Positions 1 through 8,514 of a DNA stretch of 64,000 nucleotides are shown here, in pieces (the stretch's first letter is position 1; every line of letters begins with the position of its first letter). The notes below the pieces were generated by a model. That model was given only the letters and a program-made list of their open reading frames with translations, did no database searches and was not told the DNA's origin. The position numbers and the translations under genes are program-made. The stretch is from JBNGOQ01 sp050589645 (GTDB lineage Bacteria; Bacteroidota; Bacteroidia; Flavobacteriales; Flavobacteriaceae), in assembly GCF_050589645.1 (NCBI RefSeq), contig NZ_JBNGOQ010000001.1:1178001-1242000 (forward strand), read 5' to 3'.

Positions 1-115
1 TGAGGGCCTGGTCCAAAAAAAACTGACCATTCCTCCCCATGGGGAAAGAACCGCAGAAAGTTTAAATGTGGCCACCGCCACGGCTATTTTATTGAACGAA
101 TTGCGCAGGCCATAA
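1..115 (+). CDS. SpoU/TrmH-family RNA 2'-O-methyltransferase, 3' end only
   Basis: Only the last 37 codons are in the window, with the stop at 113-115. The reading ends in HGERTAESLNVATATAILL followed by NELRRP, which is the third conserved motif of the SPOUT/SpoU methyltransferases (the S-LNV-A-A--ILLYE type), part of the knotted SAM-binding site. These enzymes methylate ribose 2'-O positions in tRNA or rRNA. The gene converges on porT. The rest lies upstream of the window, so the RNA target cannot be named. Confidence 0.8.
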   Translation, partial: EGLVQKKLTIPPHGERTAESLNVATATAILLNELRRP

Positions 116-126
116 CCACGCCGAGC

Positions 127-825
127 TTACTCAAAAGTAAGGTTGATAAAGATGCCACGGGTACGCAAGGCGTCTATGTTGCCCGTCCATGGGCTATTGG
201 GGTCATTATCCGGTACCAACTCGTCGCTCAAGGCAAAGACACCACGGATAGAGGGTGAGAATTTAAAGTATTCCAAGTAAAAATCTATTCCAAAGCCCAA
301 TTCATACCCATAAACACTTTTTTTCATCCTAAAGGTCCCACTACTGTTGTCGTCTAAGCTATCCTCGTTGCTTCCCAAATTCTGTGAGGCATATACGCCC
401 CCGGTAATGTAGGGTTTCCAATTGCCAAATCTGCGGGCACTTACTTTTAAAAGCAAGGGAAAATTAATGTAGGTGGAGCGCACCTCACGGATGGCCTCAC
501 TTGCATCGCTAAATCCCGGAAATCCAAGATCTCTTTGCGTATAAAGCAGTCCAGGTTCGAAGCGGACATCCAAAAATTCGTTGATCCGCAATTCCCCGAT
601 CAAACCCACGTTGAATCCAAAGGTGGTATTGACCAAAATATCACTTCCAATATCATCCTTGTAATCAAATTTAAAATCGTATTTATTGAATCCCAGAAAG
701 TAACCCCAGTTTAAAAGGGGTTTGTCTTCATTCTCCAAATTCAAAATGGGATTTTCCTTAAACTGGGCCTGTACCGCATTGCCTAGCAACAGTATTCCCA
801 TTAACAGAAAAAAAATGTTCCTCAT
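127..825 (-). CDS. porT: PorT family outer-membrane beta-barrel protein (T9SS)
   Basis: Protein of 232 residues with a signal peptide at about 1-21 (MRNIFFLLMGILLLG, cleavage near AQA-Q) followed by alternating aromatic and polar strands typical of an eight-strand outer-membrane beta-barrel, ending in a terminal aromatic-rich strand (FINLTFE). PorT/SprT is required for type IX secretion and gliding in Bacteroidota. The start at 825 is preferred over an in-frame one 39 nt upstream because it opens directly on the signal peptide and sits 4 bp after the ubiE stop; the longer form would overlap ubiE. The ubiE-porT order is, as I recall, common in Flavobacteriaceae, and the spacing implies one transcript. 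The family call rests on size, barrel pattern and context. Confidence 0.82.
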   Translation of the reverse strand: MRNIFFLLMGILLLGNAVQAQFKENPILNLENEDKPLLNWGYFLGFNKYDFKFDYKDDIGSDILVNTTFGFNVGLIGELRINEFLDVRFEPGLLYTQRDLGFPGFSDASEAIREVRSTYINFPLLLKVSARRFGNWKPYITGGVYASQNLGSNEDSLDDNSSGTFRMKKSVYGYELGFGIDFYLEYFKFSPSIRGVFALSDELVPDNDPNSPWTGNIDALRTRGIFINLTFE

Positions 826-829
826 GTGC

Positions 830-1558
830 TTACTTTGTAGCGATATATATGGAGGCCACCCCAAATGTTTGAGGCCTGTTCTCCATAGCTATAAACCCGA
901 TTTTTCCTAAAATATTGTTGAAATCCGCCCCGTGCGGAAAAACGGAGGCAGATTCGCAAAGGTAGGCGTATGCCGCTTTGTCTTTTGAGAAGAGTTTGCC
1001 GATGGTGGGTAGTATGTATTTGGTGTACAGGTGGTACCCCTGTTTAAAGGGTGTTTTGGTGGGAACGGAAGTCTCAAGGACTACAAAAGTTCCCGAGGGT
1101 TTCAGGACCCGATAGATCTCGGCCAGTCCTTTTTCAAGTGTTTCAAAATTACGCACCCCAAAGGCAACGGTGACCGCATCGAAGCTTTGATCGGGAAAAG
1201 GAAGTTTTTCACTGTCGCCCACCACCATTTTCACCATGTCGCTCAATTTTTTTTGGTCTACCTTTTTCTTACCCACCTTGAGCATGCCGGGAGAAATATC
1301 CAATCCCACGATTTCCTCGGCACCAGTTTTGACCAATTTAATGGCCAGATCTCCTGTTCCCGTAGCGATATCTAGAATATTGGAAGGCTTTTTCTTCTTG
1401 AGTATGGTTACCACCCTGTTCCGCCACTTTACGTCTATCCCGAAGGAAATAACCCTGTTTAGACCATCATAATTGGTAGAAATGGCATCGAACATCTTTT
1501 TCACCTGATCTTTTTTTCCAAGCGGAGAATCTTTATAGGGAATTACTTTTTTGGCCAT
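830..1558 (-). CDS. ubiE: Demethylmenaquinone methyltransferase UbiE/MenG
   Basis: Class I SAM-dependent methyltransferase of 242 residues that makes the last step of menaquinone synthesis, C-methylation of demethylmenaquinone. It opens with KKMFDAISTNYDGLNRVISFG (residues 20-40), the UbiE/COQ5 signature (VxxxFxxxAxxYDxMNxxxSxG), then the SAM loop LDIATGTGDLA (62-72), and LPFPDQSFDAVTVAFGVRN. The reading frame stays open another 65 codons upstream, but that stretch does not look like the family; the start at 1558 follows a perfect TATCTTTG -7 box by 16 bp. Menaquinone is the quinone reduced by the Nqr complex encoded at 24.7 kb. Probably co-transcribed with porT. Confidence 0.95.
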   Translation of the reverse strand: MAKKVIPYKDSPLGKKDQVKKMFDAISTNYDGLNRVISFGIDVKWRNRVVTILKKKKPSNILDIATGTGDLAIKLVKTGAEEIVGLDISPGMLKVGKKKVDQKKLSDMVKMVVGDSEKLPFPDQSFDAVTVAFGVRNFETLEKGLAEIYRVLKPSGTFVVLETSVPTKTPFKQGYHLYTKYILPTIGKLFSKDKAAYAYLCESASVFPHGADFNNILGKIGFIAMENRPQTFGVASIYIATK

Positions 1559-1574
1559 AAGGGCAATTTTTGGG

Positions 1575-1582
1575 CAAAGATA
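1575..1582 (-). promoter_or_regulatory. -7 promoter box for ubiE-porT
   Basis: TATCTTTG on the minus strand matches the Bacteroidota -7 consensus TAnnTTTG exactly and lies 16 bp before the ubiE start codon. No convincing TTG -33 element is seen at the expected distance. Confidence 0.55.
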
Positions 1583-1685
1583 AGATATAGAACCCATGTG
1601 GCATCGGTTTATTTGTATACAGAACATTGGCCTTACACTTTGCACTTTAGCCACTTCCCATGCCTTCCAACCCAATAAATTTATG

Positions 1686-1693
1686 TAATTTTG
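1686..1693 (+). promoter_or_regulatory. -7 promoter box, probably for trkA-trkH
   Basis: TAATTTTG on the plus strand, an exact TAnnTTTG match, 86 bp before the trkA start. It would give an untranslated leader of roughly 80 nt. No clear -33 box. Confidence 0.4.
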
Positions 1694-1779
1694 TTCCGCA
1701 TTATTTTGCAAACTTTTCTTGAAATGAGCTTTACGAAGGCTTTTAGATCCCATGGGGATTCAGACAAAAATGTAAGGGT

Positions 1780-3129
1780 GTGAAGATTATAATTGCAGGG
1801 GCGGGGGAAGTAGGTTTTCATTTGGCAAAACTACTCTCTTATGAATCCCAGGATATCACGCTGATAGATTCCAGGAAAGAAAGTCTGACCTATGCGGATA
1901 ACCATCTTGATATTCGGGTGCTCAAGGGCGATGCCACGTCTATTTCTGTACTGAAGGACGCGCAAGTATCCAACTCGGACTTGGTCATTGGGGTCACCTC
2001 CTCGGAAACCACCAACCTCACCCTTTGCCTATTGGCAAAGCAGTTGGGTTGTAAAAGGACCATTGCACGGATCTCAAACACAGAGTTCGTGGACAATAAG
2101 GAAGCGATCAAATTCCCGGACCTGGGCATAGACGAGCTTATTTCCCCCGAAAAACTGGCGGCCACGGAAATTCAACTGTTGCTCAACCAATCGGCCTTTA
2201 ACGATACCTATGAGTTTGAAGAGGGGGCATTGATCATGATCGGGGTATCGTTGCCAAAATCGGCTCCTTTTGTGGGCAAGATGGTAAAGGAAGCGGCCAG
2301 GATATTTCCGGAATTACATTTTATGCCCATCGCCATTCAGCGATCCGGCACGCAATATACCCTTATTCCCAGGGGGGATACCGTATTTAAGGAGGAAGAT
2401 CAGGTCTACTTTATCACGGCCAAAGAAGGGGTAGATGAACTCTATAAGCTTACGGGCAAGGAGAAAAAGGAAATAAAAAACGTAATGATTCTCGGTGGCA
2501 GCAAGGTGGGTTTTAATACCGCTAGAGATCTGTGTATCAGCAAGTTCAATGTAAAATTGATCGAAAAGGACAAGGAAAAGGCCTTTGATATTGCCGATAA
2601 TCTCCCCAATGCCCTTGTTATCAACGGTGATGGAAGAAATGTAGAACTGCTGGAGGAGGAAAGCCTGGAATCCATGGACGCCTTTATAGCGGTGACTGGA
2701 AATTCCGAAACCAATATCATGTCGTGCTTGGTCGCCAAATCAAAACGCATCAAAAAGACGATTGCCCTAGTGGAGAATATGGATTATTTCCAATTGTCCC
2801 AGTCTATTGGGATAGACACCCTGATCAACAAGAAACTGCTGGCCGCCAATAATATTTTTAGATACATCCGAAAGGGCGAGGTGGTGGCCATGACCCGTTT
2901 GAACAACCTAAATGCCGAAATCCTGGAGTTTGAGGTTAAGGCTACCTCAGCGGTTACCGGCAAAATTATCCGGGAGCTCGATTTTCCCAGGGCGGCCACT
3001 ATTGGTGGGGTCGTTAGGGATGGGGAAGGTATTATTGCCCTGGGCGATTTTGAGATTACCGAGGGCGATAGGGTAGTGGTCTGTTGTCTACCCCGTGCTA
3101 TCCCTAAAATAGAAAAGTTGTTTCTGTAA
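1780..3129 (+). CDS. trkA: Trk potassium uptake regulator TrkA
   Basis: Cytoplasmic NAD(H)-binding gating subunit of the Trk K+ channel, 449 residues, the usual length for the duplicated form. Two RCK modules are visible: Rossmann loop IIAGAGEVGFHLA at 4-16 with the acidic end of beta-2 (LID), a TrkA-C domain at about 140-225, a second Rossmann loop ILGGSKVGFNTA at about 235-246, and a second TrkA-C domain from about 365. The start codon is GTG, preceded by TAAGGG; no ATG fits. The stop is 1 bp before trkH, so the pair is one operon, transcribed away from ubiE. Confidence 0.95.
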   Translation: MKIIIAGAGEVGFHLAKLLSYESQDITLIDSRKESLTYADNHLDIRVLKGDATSISVLKDAQVSNSDLVIGVTSSETTNLTLCLLAKQLGCKRTIARISNTEFVDNKEAIKFPDLGIDELISPEKLAATEIQLLLNQSAFNDTYEFEEGALIMIGVSLPKSAPFVGKMVKEAARIFPELHFMPIAIQRSGTQYTLIPRGDTVFKEEDQVYFITAKEGVDELYKLTGKEKKEIKNVMILGGSKVGFNTARDLCISKFNVKLIEKDKEKAFDIADNLPNALVINGDGRNVELLEEESLESMDAFIAVTGNSETNIMSCLVAKSKRIKKTIALVENMDYFQLSQSIGIDTLINKKLLAANNIFRYIRKGEVVAMTRLNNLNAEILEFEVKATSAVTGKIIRELDFPRAATIGGVVRDGEGIIALGDFEITEGDRVVVCCLPRAIPKIEKLFL

Positions 3130-3130
3130 T

Positions 3131-4621
3131 ATGGGTCTAAACTCCAAAATAATCTTCCACCTTATGGGATTGCTGCTGCTGTTCAATGGCTTTTTTATGC
3201 TGTTGGCCGCTTTTGTCAGCGGCATTTATAGGGACGGGGCAACTTTGGACATTACCCTGGCAGCTATTGTTACCATGCTCGTGGGGGTTATGGCCATGTT
3301 CTATACCCGTGGGCACGAGAAGGTAGTGAAACGAAAGGAGGGGTACATCATTGTTGCTTTTGGGTGGATCGTGATGTCGGTTTCCGGAGTGCTCCCGTAC
3401 ATTTTTTCCGGAGCTATCCCAGATATCACTAATGCCTTTTTCGAAACCATGTCGGGTTACACCACCACCGGCGCCTCCATTTTGGACGATATAGAATCCT
3501 TGCCCGAGGGCATCCTTTTTTGGCGGAGCCTCACCCATTGGATCGGGGGTATGGGAATCATTGTCTTGGCCATAGCCATCCTTCCTCTTTTGGGTATTGG
3601 GGGTATGCAGCTGTTTGCTGCGGAGGCTCCTGGCCCCAACGCGGACAAGTTGCACCCAAGAATTACGGACACGGCCAAAAGATTATGGCTCATCTATTTT
3701 GGGTATACTGTTGCGGAAACACTGCTGCTGAAACTGGCCGGCATGTCCTTTTTTGATGCGATCAACCATTCCTTGGCCACACTGTCAACAGGCGGCTTTT
3801 CTACCAAGAATGCCAGTTTGGCCTTTTGGAACGATCAGCCATTGATACAATATATCATAATATTCTTTATGTTTTTGGCCGGTAGCAATTTTGTACTGAG
3901 CTATTTTGCCTTTAAAGGAAAGGTACAACGCATTCTAAGGGACGAAGAATTTAAGTATTATACAAGCTTAATTCTGCTGTTCACCCTGGTCACGGTCCTG
4001 GTCATCTACTTTAAAGCCAACGTTCCTGTTTCGGACTACCATCCTATGGTTTTGGGCCCTGGTGAAAGTTCATTTCGGCATGCCCTTTTTCAGATTATCG
4101 CTATAGTGACCACCACCGGTTTTGTGACGGCCGATTTTACCAGCTGGACACCCTTTTTAACTGTTTTCTTCTTTGGTTTGATGTTTTTGGGGGGCTCTGC
4201 GGGCTCCACGGCAGGAGGTATTAAGGTGATGCGGCATATATTGATCATTAAGAACGGACTGCTAGAATTTAAAAGGACCTTGCACCCCAATGCCATTATC
4301 CCCGTGAGATACAATGAAAAAACCGTAAGCGAGCATATCGTTTACAATATCATCGGCTTCTTTGTGCTCTATATGCTGTCCTTTATCATAGGAGCGCTGG
4401 TCTTGGGTTTTTTGGGGCTCGATTTTCAATCTGCCATCGGTGGTGCGGCATCCTCGCTTGGAAATGTTGGTCCGGCCTTTGGCAGCCTTAACCCGCTGAG
4501 CAATTTTAACGGTCTGCCCGCCTTGGGGAAATGGTGGTGCGGTTTTCTGATGCTACTGGGGCGTCTGGAACTCTTTACGGTACTGATTCTGCTAACGCCT
4601 TACTTTTGGAAGAAGACATAG
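3131..4621 (+). CDS. trkH: Trk potassium transporter membrane subunit TrkH
   Basis: Polytopic inner-membrane K+ channel protein of 496 residues. All four pore-loop filter segments of the SKT superfamily can be read in order: YTTTGASIL (about 115), LSTGGFSTK (about 220), TTTGFVTADF (about 330) and SLGNVGPAFG (about 445). The invariant filter glycine is present in each. Immediately follows trkA and needs it for gating. Lacks any fused domain. Followed by a GC-rich hairpin shared with the convergent aminotransferase gene. Confidence 0.96.
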   Translation: MGLNSKIIFHLMGLLLLFNGFFMLLAAFVSGIYRDGATLDITLAAIVTMLVGVMAMFYTRGHEKVVKRKEGYIIVAFGWIVMSVSGVLPYIFSGAIPDITNAFFETMSGYTTTGASILDDIESLPEGILFWRSLTHWIGGMGIIVLAIAILPLLGIGGMQLFAAEAPGPNADKLHPRITDTAKRLWLIYFGYTVAETLLLKLAGMSFFDAINHSLATLSTGGFSTKNASLAFWNDQPLIQYIIIFFMFLAGSNFVLSYFAFKGKVQRILRDEEFKYYTSLILLFTLVTVLVIYFKANVPVSDYHPMVLGPGESSFRHALFQIIAIVTTTGFVTADFTSWTPFLTVFFFGLMFLGGSAGSTAGGIKVMRHILIIKNGLLEFKRTLHPNAIIPVRYNEKTVSEHIVYNIIGFFVLYMLSFIIGALVLGFLGLDFQSAIGGAASSLGNVGPAFGSLNPLSNFNGLPALGKWWCGFLMLLGRLELFTVLILLTPYFWKKT

Positions 4622-4625
4622 AAAA

Positions 4626-4655
4626 GGCCCGCATATCGGGCCCGATTTCTTTATT
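4626..4655. terminator. Bidirectional hairpin between trkH and aspartate aminotransferase
   Basis: Perfect stem GGCCCG (4626-4631) / CGGGCC (4637-4642) with a 5-nt CATAT loop, followed on the plus strand by a T-rich run and preceded by AAAA that reads as TTTT on the minus strand. It sits in the 52-bp gap between two convergent genes. Confidence 0.6.
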
Positions 4656-4673
4656 CTTATGGAGTTTACGTAG

Positions 4674-5858
4674 CTATACCACCGATTTAATCCGGGCTAC
4701 CGCCTCCCGTAACTCTTTCTCCGAAGCGGCGTAGGAAATACGGATACAGTTGGGATTTCCAAAGGCCTCACCCGTTACCGTGGCCACATTGGCGTTTTCC
4801 AATAAGTAGAGCGCAAAATCGGAGGCATTCCCTATGGTGGTCCCGTTCAAAGTCTTCCCAAAGAAGCTGGAAATATCGGGAAAGACGTAGAAAGCTCCCT
4901 CAGGAACGTTAAGTTTAAATCCGTCAATTTCCCCCAAAAGCTCCAATAGCATATCGCGTCTCTGATGAAACTCGTCTATCATATGCTTAATCTTGCTTAC
5001 CGGTGCCTCTAGGGCCGCAATGGTGGCGCGCTGTCCTATGGCATTGGCACCGCTGGTAACCTGTCCCTGGAATTTGGTACAGCCCTTGGCAATCCATTCC
5101 GCCGCTCCGATGTACCCAATTCGCCATCCTGTCATGGCAAACGCCTTGGATACCCCGTTCACCGTAATGGTCCGTTCATACATGCCCTCTATTCCGGCGA
5201 TACTTACATGGCCTCCCACAAAGTTGATGTGTTCGTAAATCTCATCGGAAACGACGTAGATATCTGGGTGTTTTTGCAATACCTTGGCCAAACCTTCCAG
5301 TTCCGCTCTACTGTACACGGAACCACTGGGATTGCAGGGCGAACTAAACCACAACATTTTGGTTTTTGGCGTGATCGCCTTTTCCAATTGCTCTGGGGTC
5401 ATTTTGAAGTCCGTATCGATGCTTGTGGGTACCTGTACCGGAATCCCCTCTGCAATTTTTACGATATCGCTGTAGCTTACCCAAAAAGGTGCTGGTAGGA
5501 TAACCTCGTCCCCTTTGTTGATCATCACCATGGCCACATTGGCCAAGGACTGTTTGGCCCCAGTGGAGACGACGATCTGTTGAACCCCGTAATCCAGGTT
5601 GTTGTCCCGCTTAAATTTATTTGAAATGGCCTGTTTTAGATCGGCATAGCCATCTACCGGGGAATAACTGCTATAGTTGTCGTCGATGGCCTGTTTAGCG
5701 GCATCTTTTATGAAATCGGGGATGTTAAAATCGGGTTCTCCCAAGCTAAGACCGATGATGTCCTTTCCCTGGTTGCGTAATTCCCTTGCTTTTGCGGCCA
5801 TAGCCAAGGTGGCCGAAGTAGACATGTTTTTAATTCTATCGGATAGGTGGTTGCTCAT
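4674..5858 (-). CDS. aspC: Aspartate aminotransferase, class I, PLP-dependent
   Basis: Fold-type I aminotransferase of 394 residues. The N-terminal reading LSDRIKNMSTSATLAMAAKA and the segment ISLSLGEPDFN-type (here GLSLGEPDFNIPDFI) are typical of the Thermus-type (I-gamma/Ib) aspartate aminotransferases. The PLP lysine is K238 in VNGVSKAFAMTGWRIGY, the substrate-carboxylate arginine is in NCIRISYA near the C terminus, and FSSPCNPSGSVY carries the conserved Asn. It interconverts aspartate/2-oxoglutarate and oxaloacetate/glutamate. Ends convergently with trkH; starts 14 bp after the desaturase stop on the same strand, so read-through is likely. Exact substrate range not provable from sequence. 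Confidence 0.88.
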   Translation of the reverse strand: MSNHLSDRIKNMSTSATLAMAAKARELRNQGKDIIGLSLGEPDFNIPDFIKDAAKQAIDDNYSSYSPVDGYADLKQAISNKFKRDNNLDYGVQQIVVSTGAKQSLANVAMVMINKGDEVILPAPFWVSYSDIVKIAEGIPVQVPTSIDTDFKMTPEQLEKAITPKTKMLWFSSPCNPSGSVYSRAELEGLAKVLQKHPDIYVVSDEIYEHINFVGGHVSIAGIEGMYERTITVNGVSKAFAMTGWRIGYIGAAEWIAKGCTKFQGQVTSGANAIGQRATIAALEAPVSKIKHMIDEFHQRRDMLLELLGEIDGFKLNVPEGAFYVFPDISSFFGKTLNGTTIGNASDFALYLLENANVATVTGEAFGNPNCIRISYAASEKELREAVARIKSVV

Positions 5859-5872
5859 TTGCTATACTGTAT

Positions 5873-6976
5873 TTACTGATATTGCAAAGCGGGTTTTTTG
5901 CCCAGCTCCTTTAAATGTTTGAAGTGCGAAATTATAGCTTTTCTGGTAGTTTTGTACTCGTTGTACGGTAAATTGAACTCCTTGGCTGTCTGTTTAACAA
6001 TTTTGGAGATTTTTGTGTAATGCACGTGGCTTATGTTCGGGAAGATATGATGTTCCACCTGATGGTTCAAACCTCCTGTAAACCAATTGACAATTCGGTT
6101 CTTGGTGCCAAAATTTACCGTTGTGAACAACTGATGAACGGCCCAGGTATTTTTCATATTGCCGCCCTCGTCAGGCAAGGGGGTTTCAGCTTCGTCCACC
6201 ACATGGGCCAATTGGAATACCACGCTTAAAATGACCCCCGCAACGTAGTGCATAATGAAAAAGCCCACAAGAATTTTCCACCAGGCGATATCAACAAAAA
6301 TAAGGGGTAGCACAATCCATATGGTAATATAGGACACCTTGGTAATGACCAAGGTACTCCAGTTAATAACCGGATTCGGCAGTTTTCCGTAGGAAAGCTT
6401 GCGTTTCATGTAGCGGTACATTTGCTGAAAATCCGTAGTGATGGCCCAGTTAAAGGTAAGCAGGCCATAAAGGAAAACGGAGTAGTAATGCTGAAATTTG
6501 TGGTACCTATGCCATTTGGCGTGTTTGGAAAAACGAAGAATCCTACCGGCCTCCAAATCTTCATCGTGCTCGTGAATATTTGTATAGGTATGGTGCAGTA
6601 CATTGTGCTGTACCTGCCAATTGTATACATTTCCGGCAAGAATATAGATACTGCTCCCCATCAATTTATTGATCCATTTCTTATTGGAATAGGAACCATG
6701 GTTGCCGTCGTGCATCACGTTCATGCCCACACCGGCCATGCCCACCCCCATGGTAATGGTCAACAACAGATTGGCCCATAACGGAAGGTTTAAAGTAAGA
6801 ATCAAGAAATAAGGGGTCAGAAAAATGGCGAACATCACGGCTGTTTTCAAGTGGAGTCGCCAGTTGCCCGTTTTCTTTATTTTGTTTTCCTTAAAATAAT
6901 CATTGACCCTTTTGTTCAAGGTTCTGAAGAACTGGGCGGAATCCCGTCTTGAAAATTTGATGGTGCTTTTATCCAT
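5873..6976 (-). CDS. Membrane fatty acid desaturase (acyl-CoA/lipid front-end type)
   Basis: Di-iron membrane desaturase of 367 residues. The three histidine boxes are all present: MHDGNHGSYS (about 86), QHNVLHHTYTN (about 120) and NHQVEHHIFP (about 302); the QxxHH third box places it with the front-end/linoleoyl-CoA desaturase group. Paired hydrophobic segments lie at about 42-80, around 140, and 185-235. The start at 6976 (MDKSTIKF) is chosen; an upstream in-frame start 39 nt away adds an unlikely basic leader. It introduces a double bond into acyl chains using O2, likely for membrane fluidity at low temperature. Regiospecificity cannot be read. Confidence 0.9.
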   Translation of the reverse strand: MDKSTIKFSRRDSAQFFRTLNKRVNDYFKENKIKKTGNWRLHLKTAVMFAIFLTPYFLILTLNLPLWANLLLTITMGVGMAGVGMNVMHDGNHGSYSNKKWINKLMGSSIYILAGNVYNWQVQHNVLHHTYTNIHEHDEDLEAGRILRFSKHAKWHRYHKFQHYYSVFLYGLLTFNWAITTDFQQMYRYMKRKLSYGKLPNPVINWSTLVITKVSYITIWIVLPLIFVDIAWWKILVGFFIMHYVAGVILSVVFQLAHVVDEAETPLPDEGGNMKNTWAVHQLFTTVNFGTKNRIVNWFTGGLNHQVEHHIFPNISHVHYTKISKIVKQTAKEFNLPYNEYKTTRKAIISHFKHLKELGKKPALQYQ

Positions 6977-7068
6977 ATACCGGAATCTTTTTGTAAATAT
7001 AACGGAATTATGCACTTTTTAATGCCTTAGCCATTTTAATTGGCCCTTATTTATGAATCAGAAAGTGC

Positions 7069-7076
7069 TAATTTTG
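7069..7076 (+). promoter_or_regulatory. -7 promoter box for rsmG
   Basis: TAATTTTG, exact TAnnTTTG, 19 bp before the rsmG start codon; a TTG occurs 26 bp further upstream, longer than the usual spacing. Confidence 0.5.
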
Positions 7077-7095
7077 CCGAAATGCAAATATACAC

Positions 7096-7731
7096 ATGAA
7101 AGCGGACATCGTCTTTAAATATTTCCCAAAATTAACCCAAGTACAAAAGCAGCAATTTATCTTGCTGGAGAAATTTTACCAAGATTGGAACCAAAAGATA
7201 AATGTGGTTTCCCGAAAGGACATAGACGAGTTGTATTTGCGACATGTGCTACATTCCCTTGGTATTGCTAAAGTACAGGAATTCCTGCCAACGACTTCTG
7301 TCTTGGATGTGGGTACCGGTGGTGGATTTCCGGGCATCCCTTTGGCCATCCTCTTCCCTGACACGCAGTTTGTACTGGTGGATGCCATTGGAAAAAAGAT
7401 CAAAGTGGTGGAAGAAGTGGTTCAGGGCCTGGACCTTACCAATGTGCAGGCGGTCCATAGCCGTGTGGAGGATTTGGAGATGCGCTTCGATTTTATCGTC
7501 AGTAGGGCTGTAGCGGCCATGCCCACCTTTGTCCGTTGGGTAAAGGGCAGGATAAAAAAGGAATCGCTCCATACCCGTAAAAATGGAATCCTTTATCTGA
7601 AGGGCGGAGATCTTAGCGAAGAATTGAAGGACTATCGTACCGCGCAGTCCTTTGACTTGGCGGACTACTTTTCGGAAACTTTTTTTGAGACCAAGAAAGT
7701 GGTCTACCTCCCTGTTAAGTTTAAGGGTTGA
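7096..7731 (+). CDS. rsmG: 16S rRNA (guanine527-N7)-methyltransferase RsmG
   Basis: Protein of 211 residues matching the GidB/RsmG family along its length: LLEKFYQDWNQKINVVSRKD with the family W-N-INL(V)-S motif at about 24-43, YLRHVLHSLGI, then SAM-binding LDVGTGGGFPGIPLAI (about 69-84), LVDAIGKKIKVV, and FDFIVSRAVAAMPTFVRW. It methylates G527 in the 530 loop of 16S rRNA; loss gives low-level streptomycin resistance in other bacteria. Divergent from the desaturase gene. Ends 1 bp before a convergent 42-codon reading frame. Confidence 0.96.
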   Translation: MKADIVFKYFPKLTQVQKQQFILLEKFYQDWNQKINVVSRKDIDELYLRHVLHSLGIAKVQEFLPTTSVLDVGTGGGFPGIPLAILFPDTQFVLVDAIGKKIKVVEEVVQGLDLTNVQAVHSRVEDLEMRFDFIVSRAVAAMPTFVRWVKGRIKKESLHTRKNGILYLKGGDLSEELKDYRTAQSFDLADYFSETFFETKKVVYLPVKFKG

Positions 7732-7732
7732 C

Positions 7733-7861
7733 CTATAAGGTGAACATGCCGTAGTACGCTCTTCTGTACTTCCTTGCATAGATGCGCAAATGCGACATCA
7801 GGTGAATGTACGCAGAGGTAAAAAACAGCTTTGTTCTGGTGTAAGACTTATGCCATTTCAT
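7733..7861 (-). CDS. Hypothetical 42-residue basic protein
   Basis: Short open frame beginning ATG AAA TGG at 7861 and stopping at 7733, convergent with rsmG. The protein is MKWHKSYTRTKLFFTSAYIH at its start and ends in RRAYYGMFTL; it has 11 Lys/Arg residues, 5 Tyr and no Asp or Glu. The strong composition bias and the fit to the gap make it a plausible real gene, but I recognise no family. Upstream (7862-8017) is AT-rich with a TAAATTTA box resembling a -7 element on the minus strand. It could also be chance; conservation would decide. Confidence 0.4.
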   Translation of the reverse strand: MKWHKSYTRTKLFFTSAYIHLMSHLRIYARKYRRAYYGMFTL

Positions 7862-8017
7862 CGTTGAATGCTTTGGGTTATGCCCTATAAAGGGTAGAAT
7901 ATTACGTTTAATTTACAATTGCTTAACGTTAAATTTACATAAATATTGCGTAACAAGCTTGTTATTTTTTTAAATAGTTGATATTCGGTGAGTTTTCGGA
8001 AGGCCTAAGGACCTTGT

Positions 8018-8425
8018 TTATTGCTGCACTACGCAGCTAAAATCAATAAGGCACGCAAAGTTATCGGGACTCCATACTGTGCAAAAATCACTAAGTTCAT
8101 TTCGGTCCACAGCGACCCCTACCGCACCTAAAGAAGTCCCTTCGCAATCCAATACGGGAACGACCTTATTGATGAGGGGATTACAATCTTCATACAGAAA
8201 AACCGTCTGCCCGTTCCAGGTAGCCTTAGTGATATAACAGTATTGAATGTCCGGGGAAGTGCTCTGTTCCCTATCGGCAATCTCGTCGCGCAACCAATCC
8301 AGATCTTCCAAGATGTTCGCAACACCGCAGGCACTACGCTCGTCCTTGGAATCGTCATCATCGGAACAGCAAATTATACAAGATAGGCATACCAAAAGGA
8401 AGGCCAGGAAATGTGGTGGTTTCAT
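8018..8425 (-). CDS. Hypothetical secreted lipoprotein, cysteine-rich
   Basis: Protein of 135 residues with a hydrophobic leader ending in a lipobox-like run LSCIICCSDDDD (Cys at about 15, 19 and 20), then an acidic Asp/Ser linker, as in outer-membrane lipoproteins of Bacteroidota. The mature part has five further cysteines (ACG, QYC, EDC, LDC, DFC, FAC, FSC contexts), so disulfides are likely. No domain recognised. Stands alone, 89 bp after the cyclase stop on the same strand, between the AT-rich 7.9-kb gap and that operon. Confidence 0.65.
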   Translation of the reverse strand: MKPPHFLAFLLVCLSCIICCSDDDDSKDERSACGVANILEDLDWLRDEIADREQSTSPDIQYCYITKATWNGQTVFLYEDCNPLINKVVPVLDCEGTSLGAVGVAVDRNELSDFCTVWSPDNFACLIDFSCVVQQ

Positions 8426-8514
8426 AGGAATGTTTTTTCATAGATGGGCAAAATCCAAAGGGTTGCTTTACCCTAAGATTCTTACAGGAGGAAACCGTCC
8501 AGTACACATTTTGG

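Noticed and set aside
1559..1753. N-terminal extension of UbiE by 65 codons
   Set aside because: It would include the promoter box and does not resemble the family.
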